From Castanea sativa (Eukaryota > Streptophyta > Magnoliopsida > Fagales > Fagaceae), in the NCBI RefSeq assembly GCF_040712315.1, contig NC_134020.1:48283751-48347750 (forward strand): DNA of 64,000 bases, given 5' to 3'. A program made the translations under genes and the position numbers. Under the pieces are notes generated by a model. The model searched no databases. It was given only the letters and a program-made list of their open reading frames with translations, and was not told the origin of the DNA. Shown piece by piece: positions 12,201 to 23,957 of the stretch; positions within the stretch are counted from its first letter, which is position 1, and each line of letters starts with the position of its first letter.

Positions 12201-15200
12201 CCAAAACAGGCTAAAAAATAACACAATCCCTTCCAAAAACAAAGCAACTACTTCTTTTTTCTCTCCCTAACTCTTGCATTTTTGTGGTTCTATTAGTCTA
12301 ACTTAAACAACCTAAGATTGAAAATTGCATTAAGATTGAAAATGACACAAAACATAGAAATTAGCAGAGATCAAAATACTTGTAGCAAGTATGCTATTTA
12401 ATAGAATTTGCAAATTAAAAAATTTCTCAAATGAGCATTAAAACCAAATTATGCTCAAGTAGAAATTGTCCATCAAAAGAATAATGCCTGCTACAAAAAA
12501 GCTTACCATAGATATAGGATGGCAAGATGCAGAGAAATAAGTTTCAAAGAACAAAATGTCCATTGTTCCTAATTTACTTGTCCCTGCAATACAGGAAAAT
12601 AGAAGAGATTATCAGCATAAGAAAGAAGCAGATTTCAATGATACTAAGCAAGGAGGTAAAGGAAAAAAAAAAAAAGGCAAGAAGATAGGTAAGCACCATG
12701 TTTCTAGACCATTAAACTTGTTATATCAAGAACTTTATGCTCTTTTGAGATTATATACAGGATAGGGGGATTAACAAAAATGACGACATACAATAAGTTA
12801 TGTAAAGAAGCATAAAAAATAGGGGGGGAAAAAGAACTAATTAAGCATATTAATAAAAAAAAAATTCAAATGGGGTATACCAAGTACTCCAACCAACCAC
12901 AAAAATCAGTAACAGCTCGCTAGGTGTCTCTTATGAAAGAAAGAATGTTTTAGGGGAAAAAATACTGATCAAGCACCAAAAAAGAAAATAAGAAACTTGA
13001 GGAATATTAAGAGGAACAAACTACTTTCTATTCTTCTTAAATAGCATTTAAATTTACATATCCATAAATTGGGTTTTATGAAAATACTCCAGAATATGTA
13101 TAAAAAAATACACAAATTCAATAATTAATTATTTCACTCAAACAGCAAAACGCAACAATACCCATTTGGGACATACTTATACCTGTTGGAGAATAAGTCA
13201 TGGGAAACCTAGTAAGCATTCCGTTTCTTTATAGTGAAATCCCAAATTTTTTTTTTTAATTGTAGTAATCTATAAAAAATAACAAAAGCAAAAATAATTT
13301 AATAGACTTATTGTAAATTAAATCGAGAAAGACAGATTTAGAGAGATGAAAAAATCAAATCATATTTCATACCCAAATTTAAGAAAGAAAGGGGAAACAA
13401 AATAAAAAATAAAAAACCCTTTACCCGTGGTAGCTCAAATTCACACTCCCTCTCACTTTGTCATCACACCACAAACCAATATTCACACCGAAATGAAAAC
13501 AACACAGCAATGTCAAATTCCAATTTATAAAATGAAAGGTTTTTATAGAAGCTTACACTGATACACAGCTCTAGGAACTATATTAAATCTTTCATGCTAT
13601 GACTAATTATGTATCTTTAATAAGAAAAAGAAAGAAGAGTAGAATTGATTTTTTTTTTTTTTTTGAATACTCATTTGATTTTTCTTCTTTTGTTCCCGTA
13701 CAGATAAATCTTCTGTTGTGGAGCTTTTAATGCTATAAACTAATGAAAGAGAATCGCAAGCAGCTTATGCAGTTAGAACAAATCAAAAAAACCCAATATG
13801 GTTGGTGACAATTATTTTTAAAAGAGAACATACCAGTTTGACAGGTTGGTTGAATACAGTATAAGAATCAATTGAATGCAAATATTTATTTTTTTGAAGA
13901 GAAAGCTGGCTAAAATATGCAAATCAAAGCCAATTCAAACACAGATGCACTAATGGACAAAATCTAATACAAAGTATGAGATAGACAAAGAGAAAATCAG
14001 GTTGTCCTTACCTATCAGTTTGTTCCAGCAACTCTTCTTGTAAATTACCCAAGTGTTGTGCTTGGCAAAGAACTAAGCAAACCTATATTTCAACAAAATG
14101 ATAGGGTCAGAATTTTTTTCAAATTACAGGAGAGAAAGATGAAAGAGAGACTACAAAAGAAAGGTTTGATCCATCAAAAATTACCATAAATTATGTAAAC
14201 TTGTGAAACTAAAGAGACATTGGAATTTCAAGAGCACTCTCAAAGAAAAATCTTGCAAGGATCTTAGTTAAAAACTAAGTTTTGAACTTTACTCTAAAAA
14301 CTCCTTCACAAATTCAATGCCTTGCTTTTAGTAAGTTAGCTCCAAACAAAGCACCATGTACCTCAAGCAGCAGATGTAAGTTAGTCACAACTTCACCTTA
14401 TAAAAATTAAGTATAAGCATTCCTTCTAAACCAAGCTTGCTAAAGCCATCTATTAGAACCTTTGTCACAATACAGGCGAGAAAGATGAGAGAGAGAGACA
14501 ACAGAAGAAGCTAAAGAAAATATTGTAAATGGTATGGATATTGTAAATATGTGAAAGTGTGTTTCCATATAAAAGGTAGTTCAACAATTCAACTAAATCT
14601 GAATCTATGAATTAAAGTGTAAACCATACAACCATATTTCGGAATTATCCCTTAATATTCAATAACATAGTATTCGTGGTTAATTATTTGTTTATTTCTA
14701 TTTAAAAAACACAGCAAATAATCTAGGAAACCATAATTTCACTCTAAAAAAATTATAAATTATCCTTACACTGTAAACTGTGAAATTTAAAAGCATCAAA
14801 GGTGAACGATGACAATTAAAATCAGGAATGGAAATCCCTAATGTTACCCAAACCAAAATATAGAGACCATAAACTATCAGATTTAAAAGCAGCAAAGGTG
14901 AAAGTTAACTATTTATATCAAGAGCGAAAATCCCTAATTCAAAAACATAGCAAATAATCCAAGAAACCATAATTCCACTTAGAAAAAATAATAAATTATC
15001 CTACACTTTAAAGTGTCAAATTTAAAAGTAGCAAAGGTGAAAATCCCTAAAGTTACCCAAAAGCAAAAATCCCTAATGTTACCCAAACTAAAATACATAG
15101 ATGATAATTTGATACAAAACATCCAAAGAAAGATAATAAACCCATCTATCCTTCAATAGGGATCAAAGGAAAACCCTAGACAATTCAACAGGACGGAAAA

Positions 15201-15859
15201 ATTTTAAATAAAGAAATTCAAATAGGAAAACACCGGTGAGAATAAATTCAACTGACTCATGCCTATTCTTGGAATTCATCATCTTATTCTTTATAGGACC
15301 TAGATTAAGGAAATATCAAAGCCTGATCAAAATTTCAAACTGAAAAGCGAAAAGAAAAACTTAATTTGAATACCAAAATCGAAACCAATCCAAACAAACT
15401 TAAATCGAAGATAAAAAACTCACTGGTAGTGGTTTCGGCCTCTCTATCTTCCCTTGCATGGGAGAGTGGCGATGGGGTAAGGTTTAGGGGTTTTGATAAT
15501 TGAGAGAGGCGGAGAAAATGGCTTCAATCAATGCAGAATTGTGTCAGAGTTCATCACCTTTCTCTGTTTCTTTCTCCGTGTCCCGGTCTCATCCTCTATT
15601 TCATTGTCTCTCTCTTTCTCTGTTTCTCTCCCCGTTTCCTCGTTGCCTCTCTCCATCTTTCATCGCCTCTCTCTCTCTTTCATCGCCTCTATTTCTATTT
15701 CTGTGTATTATTTTATTTTAACATGGGGCAAACTGCAAAGCAAATCGGCAAGGAAGGGTTTGCTTGTGTTTAACGAATGGAAACAGCGGATGCTTTTTTT
15801 GTCTAACGTTTAGTTTGAGCCTTTTATTTTTTTTATTTATAGTGGGATGCTTTCAAACG

Positions 15860-16057
15860 GTGTTGTAGAAGTAAAAGTTAAAATTTTAAGGTTATTGAAA
15901 CGATGCAACATGGCAGAGTTTAAAAAGTCAAGGCCAAGTATTGTAACGTACAACTATTTTTTTTAAAACTGTATACGTGTCTGAATTTTAAATAGACAGT
16001 TATCCTATTTGTCAACACGTCCTTAAATGCAGGAACCAACTTTCTCTCAGCTTCGTC

Positions 16058-16066
<9 letters not shown>
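15860..16066 (-). repeat. Helitron family 5' terminal sequence (inner copy)
   Basis: Inverted match to 4911-5100. Followed outward by the TA run 16059-16104 and the terminal TC (GA on the plus strand, 16105-16106). Confidence 0.9.

Positions 16067-16104
<38 letters not shown>
16059..16104. repeat. (TA)n microsatellite at inner Helitron 5' end
   Basis: About 23 TA units adjoining the terminal dinucleotide of the inner Helitron. Confidence 0.95.
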
Positions 16105-16106
<2 letters not shown>

Positions 16107-18447
16107 TAGTTTGCTTGAATGATGATTTTCTTTTTACTTATCTCATACTTTGTTCACTCACAGTAAGACGAGTCATTGAAGTGGGATGATGTAAACTGAA
16201 TAATGAATTAAGCAGTTATGTTAGTGTAAATACTTTCTTTGTTTAGTTAGAGCGGTTCACATGCAATTTTGTTTTGTTGGTTCAACTGCCTTTTGTTTAT
16301 TTATTGTTAAAATACTTTCTTTGTTTTCATAATTATAATTGTTTGTTCAATGTTGTTCAAGATCATCTTTTGTAAGAGCTGAATCTATCTTCGCGAAAAT
16401 GTATAAATATTGTCTAAATTTGTTGGATTCTTCTTCATATGCAAAGTTTATGGTTCTTTGTTTTGATGTTTTGGTGAATTGTTGAATTGCACATTTGTTA
16501 GTAGAATAGTGACTACATTTATTTGTAAGTTCATGGAATTAAGTTAAAGCACTGAACTCTCAAAAATGGAATAGACACGGTCAAATCATATTTTATGTAA
16601 TTGTATGTGTTATGATACTGGATTTAAAACTTAAGAGGTTGGCATATACAATTTACCTTTGGCTATTGGTTGTTTCTGTGATTTAGAATGAGTGAAAATA
16701 TATATTAAGTTTACTAATTCATAAAAGTCACTGGTCATATGACATTGAACAATTTTTTTTTTTTTTTTTTTTACAAAATATTTGAAGGTAAAAGCATTAT
16801 CATACAAAATTGGTTGAGAACTTATTAGCACTTTTGAGTCTATACTGCTTGGCTGTGGCCAAAGATAATCAGATTTATGCCCAGGCTTAACGATTGACAT
16901 TGGGAAAGAAAGAAGGGAAAATTGATGGTTTTTGTGATTGTAATCTTTTCTGGTAATGAGATTAACCCCCTTTGAGAGAGTTAGAAAGATGAGATAAAAA
17001 AGGACACCATTAGAGAACTCTAAGACACCAGAGAAAAAAACTTAGGCAATGGGTCTAAGACACCATTTGATGGTTTTTTGCTTGCTATCTATTGGTCTTC
17101 CTTAGCCCATGCCGAAAAGCCGTATGTTTAGCCCCTTTCTTCATTTCAATCAATTTGCTTTCCTTCTCTTTATATTTACATTTCTGTTCCTTTTCACTTT
17201 TAAATTTTATTTTCCTACGCTAGAAATTTGCATATTTATTTAATATAATTTCTGAATAACTTTTTGTTATTAAATTTAATCTTCTCTGCTCATGCAACAC
17301 AGTAAATTCTCTATGTCCTCCACTACCAATTGAATTTGGTACTGTTCTATATTATTGCTTTAGTTAATGTTTCCATTGCTGCATTGGAATTTGGAACATG
17401 ATCTAATCAAGGCGAATAAAGGTGTAATGGGGTTGACATAAGTTGTATATACTTAATATGTACATGCATGGTATTTGGTGGTTGAGTTGCATTGCTTTAT
17501 TGTGTGTTTTCTCTTATTGCATATATGGCAGTTGGGAACGAATATGTAATGAAGTCTTTGATCATTTGTCCTCTGGTTCATTCAAAACATTTTTATATTC
17601 TAGAAGTGACATAACTTTAGTTTTCATGGATTTATAAAAGATAAGATTTAGTTATATTTGCATTATGGTACAAAGTAACATATGGCAACAATGTAGCAAG
17701 TGATCTTCACCAATTAGATTCCCCTGTTGCTATTTAAATGATTCCTTAGCTTATAAATTATTATATGTCAATTAGTAGTGGTGCCATAAAAGTTTTGTCA
17801 TGAAAAAGTGCTAAGCTTAACTGCTATATTCTTAGGGCTGGTACTGAAGTAATTTTCTCTGCAAGTATGTTGTTTGTTTCAATACTTCAATTTCAAGTAA
17901 TTCCTTCAATACTTCAAAAAAAGATGCACAGTTTCAATGATAAATTATAATTTGTTATGGCTGTTTCTAATTCCGTGAATAAACTTTATTTGTGTTAAGA
18001 AGCAACATAAGCACAAAGTTTATTTGAAGAAAATGTTAATGTTACAATATCATTAGTTGCTTGAAAAAAAGGTCCCTGTTTCCCCATAACTTATAACATT
18101 CTATTATAGTGGTGGCTATCACAATTAGATTGCAAAACTAATTTATTGCCAGTGCTAGGTATTAGTAGATGGAATCTACCACCTGCTATATGATTTAAAG
18201 TATATTGGGCTATTCATTTTCTGCAAAATACTGGTGTTGGTGGTTTAGGAATTGTTATAAAGGGTAGCTTTGTGCAAATAATTACAGGTCCTTCTAAAAA
18301 AATTAGGGCTGTTTGTTGTGTCTTGATTTGATCTTAATGTTGGTATTTTTTATGTTATTTTCGAAACAGAGGTTTAGCAAGTGATCTTTGCTATGCAATC
18401 TTCTAATTCCAAATTTCAAAGCTATGGACTTTTAGTTGCTGCTATTA

Positions 18448-19003
18448 GTTTGTAGTTTATATACCATAGCTGTCCAGTAAAAGCTGCAAGTACCATCTAA
18501 ATGCTTCAGATTTTGTGGCAATTAGAAGCTACTATAACATACAAAATTATTGTGAAAGCCTCAAAACCCTTTAAAATGCATGAACCTGCCATCATCTAAA
18601 TGAGAGTTTCTAAATTTTTTATTTTTGTATTTATCTGTTTAATGATTCGTTATAGTAAATATATATAAAATGAAGTGGGGCAGTTATACATTCAGATTAA
18701 AACTGTAGCAGGCCCAATTTTTTTAGGCAATATAGTATTTGTTTTTGCATTTGTCCAAGCTTCCAAACTAACCTAAATTAAGTCAACTGCTTAAATAATT
18801 AGACAAATTAAATAGAATCTAGCAAAACGTGAAGGATATGAAGATGAAAAAAAAAATCCACCTACTTCTATTGATCCACTAATTCACTAATTGTCTTCGA
18901 TTAATGTTTTCTATTTGTCCATGGATCTTTATTGTTATAGTTTGCTTGAATGCTGATTTCTTTTTACTTATCTCATACTTCGTCTTACATTTTGTTCATT
19001 TAC
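18448..19003 (+). repeat. Direct duplication, copy B: empty site of the inner Helitron
   Basis: Continuous counterpart of 6947-7441 plus 16107-16166. The junction A18937/T18938 shows the pre-insertion sequence. After about 19003 the two copies diverge. Confidence 0.9.
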
Positions 19004-19723
19004 TCTATTTCTGTTTCAATTAGCTTTGATTTGCATGTTTTAGCCAGCTTCTGTCTTTACAAATTGATTCCTTAAGCCAATTCTCCCTTTTTACTTATTT
19101 CAAATCCTTACCGCTACTTTTTGTTATTCGAATTTGAATTAAATCCAGATGTTTATTCTCTCTCTTTCAATGTTTTGGCCTCAAATTATAATCTTTGTTT
19201 TTTCTACTTTACTAACATTACAATTTGGAATTATTATATTCTTCAATTATTTACTGCCTTCTTTATAGTGGACTGATTTTCTATTGATGAGTAATTGAAT
19301 CTTAGGGATGTGCTTTAGCAATATGACATTTTGAATCAAAAGAAGGGGTCACATATTAGGTTTTACTTTCTTTGCTAACATAGGTTATATTTATTATATG
19401 TGTCCATTAAGGGTTGAGGTTTGGCTACCTTTTTCCCTAATTTCCTTTTTTTTCCCCCAATTTCTTGAGTTCTATTTTGTTTAGTTTTCTTGAACGGATT
19501 ATGTTTTGTCGATGGCTACATGCTAAAGGGATTACTAAATCAAAGTTTTTTTTTTTTTTTTTGTTTTTTTTTTTTCTAGTTTATCTAAGTCTTGAACTTC
19601 TCATTTCTAACTACTTAATGCTACAAAGGGTCCTCTCAATGATAAGACCATTTATTATACTTCAATAAGAATTACTGAATTAATTTGAAAGTCAAATTTT
19701 GTTTTCATTTTTATATGAGTGCC

Positions 19724-19751
19724 TGCAGAGTGCAGAGTGCAGAGTGCAGAG
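19724..19751. repeat. Four tandem TGCAGAG heptamers
   Basis: Perfect 7-bp unit repeated four times. Confidence 0.95.
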
Positions 19752-21200
19752 TGACATGATTTGGAGGTAATAATAAATGAAGCTTTTCCTTTGTTGTTTT
19801 CCTTCTTGATTTTCAATTTTACTATTATTTCTTTATTGATATACGTCTCTGATTTACTAGAATACTTATTTTGTTTCTGTTTTATTTTTTTGGAGCATCT
19901 TACGCTTTCCTTTTGTGTTAATAATAATTTCTCATATATTTCAAAATTGTTCTGTTAGACTTTGTTTCTTTTAATTTCTGTACTGCTCAGGCTAATAGGC
20001 TCAGTTTATTACCTCCACAAGCAGCATTTTCTTCAATTGAAATTGAATGTTACAGTTTTTTTTCCCTTTGATTTGGTTATGAACTAAGAAATATGAATTA
20101 GTTTTGATTTAAGCTTTTCAGTTGGAATCAAAATGTGAAGTTGTATTTCTATTGTACAAATGTACAATTTTTTTTTTTTGATACTTAATTTGCTGTCATT
20201 TTTAACAGCATGATCAAATGATTAAAATAAATACATTTTCCCCTTTTGTGATGTTGCTAAAAGTGATAAGTATGATGTGTTGAGCTTTGTGAAAAAGAAA
20301 AAAGATAGATCATCTATCTTAGCATTTATCTAGAGATTGTGTTTGTGTAATGTGTAATAAGCATTGACTTTACTGTGTGTTTGTTGAGTTTGCATCATCT
20401 TTACATGTTTATCTGTGTGGACCGCATAACAATAGATTGTATGGATTAGAGGTAGCTATTCGTGATAGTGCAAGCCAATGTATATGAGCAATGTGTGTAA
20501 AATTAGAAGTAGGGAATGACCATATTGAAGTGCAGGATATAAGATTACAAAGTGTAGTGCTTTGTGAATTTGGGGCTTCAAGAAGTTGAAGTATAGTGTG
20601 TAGTAAAAAATTTGATAGATGAACTAAAGTCAGTTGGTCCACTAATTTGCAGATTGCCCAGATCCTTAATGTTTCTGTTATCATCCTCCTCAAAGCAGCA
20701 TATGAAGCAAAGTACTATATTGATGTAATATATTGGCTAGAGGAGTCCCTTCCATGTATTATGAGTCTAATAGACAGTGATGTACCTGTTACTTAATGAT
20801 AATATTATTAATAAAGTATACACTATAGTTTTATTCACACACACACAAAAATAGGTCTCTATTAAGCAAATTCAAAATATTGTTATTTTTCCAACAATCT
20901 AGAAATATTTTTAGGCATGTATAATTAGAGATTCCAAACATGTAGATACATTCATACAAATGTATTTTTTGTGTAGTTACTCCTTTGTTTGATATTCCGT
21001 GTGTACTTAGATACATTTTAGTAAAGATTGTTGTTTATAAAAAATTAAAAAAGAAAGAAAGTCATTTTATCCATTTTAAAACCATAGTACCTTCAAGCAA
21101 AATAAATATCTGAACAACTAACCATCCACCCCCTTCTATATTTTACCATCACATTAAGTATAATATATTAAGTTGATTGTCTTCTAATTCATAAAATGAT

Positions 21201-21228
21201 CCCACGCATAGCGCGGGTTAAATGCTAG
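21201..21228 (+). other. Outer Helitron 3' terminal hairpin and CTAG end
   Basis: CCCACGC and GCGCGGG pair (one mismatch) around an ATA loop, then TTAAATG and CTAG, followed by host T21229. Confidence 0.9.
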
Positions 21229-23957
21229 TATCAAATAAAAAAGAAAGTGAGGTAGGAACTCTCTACACTCATCGAAAATAGAAGAGACAGAGAGTGTGCT
21301 AAATTCTGTTTGCTAGTGAGGGGAAAGTAGTAGGAAGAAACCAAAATTGAAATTGCATTGTATGGATGACTGGTCGTACCCCCTGGTGAGTATAAAATTG
21401 CAACTTTATCGTTTTGTGTAATAAATTGTAACTTTATTGATTTGTATAGTGAATTATTAGCATCAATATGTTTTTTCTAATTTTTGGTATAATAGATTTG
21501 TAAGAGAGAAATAATGAAATATCTTAAAATTTTAAATAATAATAATAATAATAATAAATGAAAAATCAATAGAAAAATAGTGGAATTAAAAATTAAAACA
21601 TTCCCCTCAAAAAAAATTTAAAACATTAATTTTTTTTTATAGAATAAGTCATGAAATTATTTGAATTGTTATGTTGCCGTAAGTTGTAAAGTAAATCCCT
21701 ATCATTGAAATGACTTTTATTTGATTGGTAGATCACAGAGAATTCAACAACAAGTCTATAATATTAGATTTCTTCAAAAGAAAAAAGGATAATAAGCAAA
21801 CTTGTTCACAACCTCCAACGTTGATGTCCTAATATCTAAAGCTCTCAAACAAAACTTTGAAAAGTCACTACCAATAAAATTAGTATTTATTCACTGTATT
21901 GTAATACAAGATTGTGTCCACAAATATGAATTGTCCACGCATGACACACATTTAATTTGTTGGATATCAGTCATTTTCGCATCACCGGACCACAAATTAA
22001 TCATCAAACGATAAGAAATAATAATCTAGAGGTATGGAGTGGTACGTGAGGAGGCTATTGAAGAGGGAAAAAATCTAGATAGATATTCTTAGTGTTGACT
22101 TTAAGATAGACTCGATAGAGGAGTAAATTAAAGAAAATTCTGTTTGCTATATGGTTTCATTAATCTATCTGATGAGTGCATCACCTGGACTTTTGGGGTT
22201 CCTTCTTAGAAGATTGGTGGTTCCCTCTGAAACTGCTATTTGTTCTTTTGATTAAAAAAAAAAAAAAACTTATTGTGTTAGCCAGTGTTATTAAAAAGTT
22301 CTAGCATATGAAAAAAACATTGCAATTGAACCTAAGTTTACCCCTTCTGGCACATGATTAAAAATCCTGTTGCGCTGTTAAATTTAATCTATTTAAGATT
22401 AGTATGTCAATCTTATTATTAGGCATCTATATCTCATTGTGGATTTTCCTAGCAGGTGTGTAATTGATTCTGCTGCTAACTTTGGGCTTTAGTATTTTTG
22501 GACTTCAATGGACAACTTAAATGGAACTTGAAATCTTGATATAATCTTTTCATTTTTGATGTTTTAAACTGGCATGACCATTATAATGCTGGTCGAGTGC
22601 ATTTCTAAAATTAATTAATTTTAGAAATGCACTCGATCAGCTTATTTAATGGGACTTCTAAATGCTTTAGAGATTTATAACTTACCGCCAACTACTTAAT
22701 TTAAGAGTTTTAGGTAATGTTCTTAATACTTGCAATTAGTTGTAGAAGCATAAACTGTGAAATAGTTTCTCGTGGCCTTCAAAGAATCAATGCTTATCTA
22801 TACTATTACTAACATATATATTTGAGTTTTGCTTATGTTAGGCATACATATGGTTTGATTTTTTTTTCTTCTATTAAGAATTAAATCCTTCACTAACCGA
22901 TATTTCACCATGCAAATGGCTCAATTTTGCTAGATAATATATTTGTGTGGGCTTTTATTGATGTTTTGTGTAGATAAGCATAGTGCATGTTCTTTTATTT
23001 TGTTTTTTGTGTGTGTATGTTTAATAGAAATGAAAAGAGAAAAAGAAGTGGTACAAATAGTGAGGGTCGATGATAGATTTATAAGATATTGCCTAAGATT
23101 ATTCCAATGTTCTTGGAAACTGTAAGCATACCCGTATGAGTTCTGAAAATTTTTGTTAAATTGGTTTTTGGCATTTTGTTGAGTATTTTAGTTAAATTGG
23201 TTTTGGGCACCAATCAATGGCTTTTGTAAACAGAGAAAAACAAACATGAATTTGCTTTTCTTTTCGTTTTTTTTTTTTTTTTTTTTTAAAGAGATAAGAG
23301 TGGTGAGAGTCTTAGGTTTGAAACTTGAAAGACTCGAAATTATGGCCATGAAAATGTTTCATATGTGGTGATTATATTGATTCAATCAATGTATTTATTT
23401 TCATATCCTTATTGTTTTTGTTTAAGTCCATATTATCATTGTTAAAATTTTCAGTTTATTATAAAATATATTTTATTTGTATGTAATTCTTTAGGCTATT
23501 TCATACGAAACGGCATGAAGTAGTAGTCTCTTATCAATAAATTTTCCTACCTACAAAAAAAAAATAATAATAATAATAAAATAACATTGTTAAAATTAGT
23601 AAATTTGCACCAGTTTTGCTAATTGGCTGGCTATTTTGATTTTTCAAGATATGTCGGACCCTCATATCTCCCTGACAGTGATGATCCCTATGAGGACTTT
23701 CAATAATTTTTATGAAATTTATGCCTAGACCGTCATATCTATGTGGGATCCTTGTGGAAACTAGAACTTTGCCGTGACTCGGAGACATTGACTTGCATCT
23801 CTCTAAAACCAAATTTCCTTCCCCAAATACGAAACCAATGCAGGTTGCAAAAATACTCCAACATTTTCTTCACTCCAGCTAGCTGCCAGCTATCAGCCTA
23901 TAACCATTAATTTCCACTCTTCTAGATCATATATAGCACGGAAAAACCGGCCTTACT
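21229..23957. other. Intergenic between Helitron and second ankyrin gene
   Basis: No coding region supported. Contains an AAT microsatellite near 21536-21560, a 54-bp palindrome at 22588-22641, poly-T near 23268-23287, and CATATATAG at about 23926-23934, a TATA-like string shortly before the ankyrin ATG. Confidence 0.6.
22588..22641. repeat. 54-bp near-perfect palindrome
   Basis: Two 27-base arms with no spacer: GCTGGTCGAGTGCATTTC on the left pairs with GAAATGCACTCGATCAGC on the right. I see one mismatch between the arms. It may be a tiny fold-back element. Confidence 0.95.

Larger units (their letters stand above)
7442..16106 (-). mobile_element. Inner Helitron, non-autonomous, minus strand
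   Basis: Read on the minus strand it begins TC followed by (TA)n at 16106 and ends with a GC-rich hairpin (plus coordinates 7452-7470) and CTAG at 7442-7445. It lies precisely between host A (7441) and host T (16107), as Helitrons do, without target duplication. The uninterrupted paralogous target is present at 18448-19003, where A18937 and T18938 are adjacent. The last ~55 bases match the outer Helitron 3' end, and the first ~200 match its 5' end. Length 8,665 bp. No Rep/helicase is seen. It contains a V-ATPase subunit c gene fragment, another coding-like relic and a 0.5-kb internal direct repeat. Confidence 0.9.
16107..21200. other. Outer Helitron body, no supported gene
   Basis: Resumes the interrupted host sequence at T16107. 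No open frame here resembles a known protein; the longer frames (16631-16900 and 20409-20693 minus, 17443-17637 plus) lack recognisable motifs. A region near 20400-20830 ending in an AATAAAG signal could be a captured untranslated gene end, but this is a guess. Confidence 0.5.
4867..21228 (+). mobile_element. Outer Helitron, non-autonomous, host of the inner Helitron
   Basis: The 3' end is canonical: a GC-rich hairpin at 21201-21217 (CCCACGC-ATA-GCGCGGG) followed 7 bases later by CTAG at 21225-21228 and a host T. The 5' end begins in a TA microsatellite at 4867-4910. The next ~200 bases are the inverted counterpart of the 5' end of the inner Helitron (about 15860-16066), so both belong to one family. 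The exact 5' TC is not visible, probably lost to microsatellite change. Without the 8.67-kb inner insertion the element is about 7.7 kb. I see no Rep/helicase frame, so it would depend on an autonomous partner. It carries a decayed LINE fragment and a 0.55-kb internal direct duplication. Confidence 0.75.

Noticed and set aside
12556..12765. 69-residue plus-strand frame with a lysine run
   Set aside because: Depends on a poly-A tract and opposes the captured gene strand; no homology recognised.
4867..16106. An 11-kb Mutator-type transposon with long terminal inverted repeats
   Set aside because: The inverted blocks are 5' ends of two Helitrons in opposite orientation; the exact A/T junctions, CTAG hairpins and the empty site explain the arrangement better, and no 9-bp duplication is present.
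20409..20693. 94-residue minus-strand frame
   Set aside because: No recognisable motif, inside the noncoding Helitron body.
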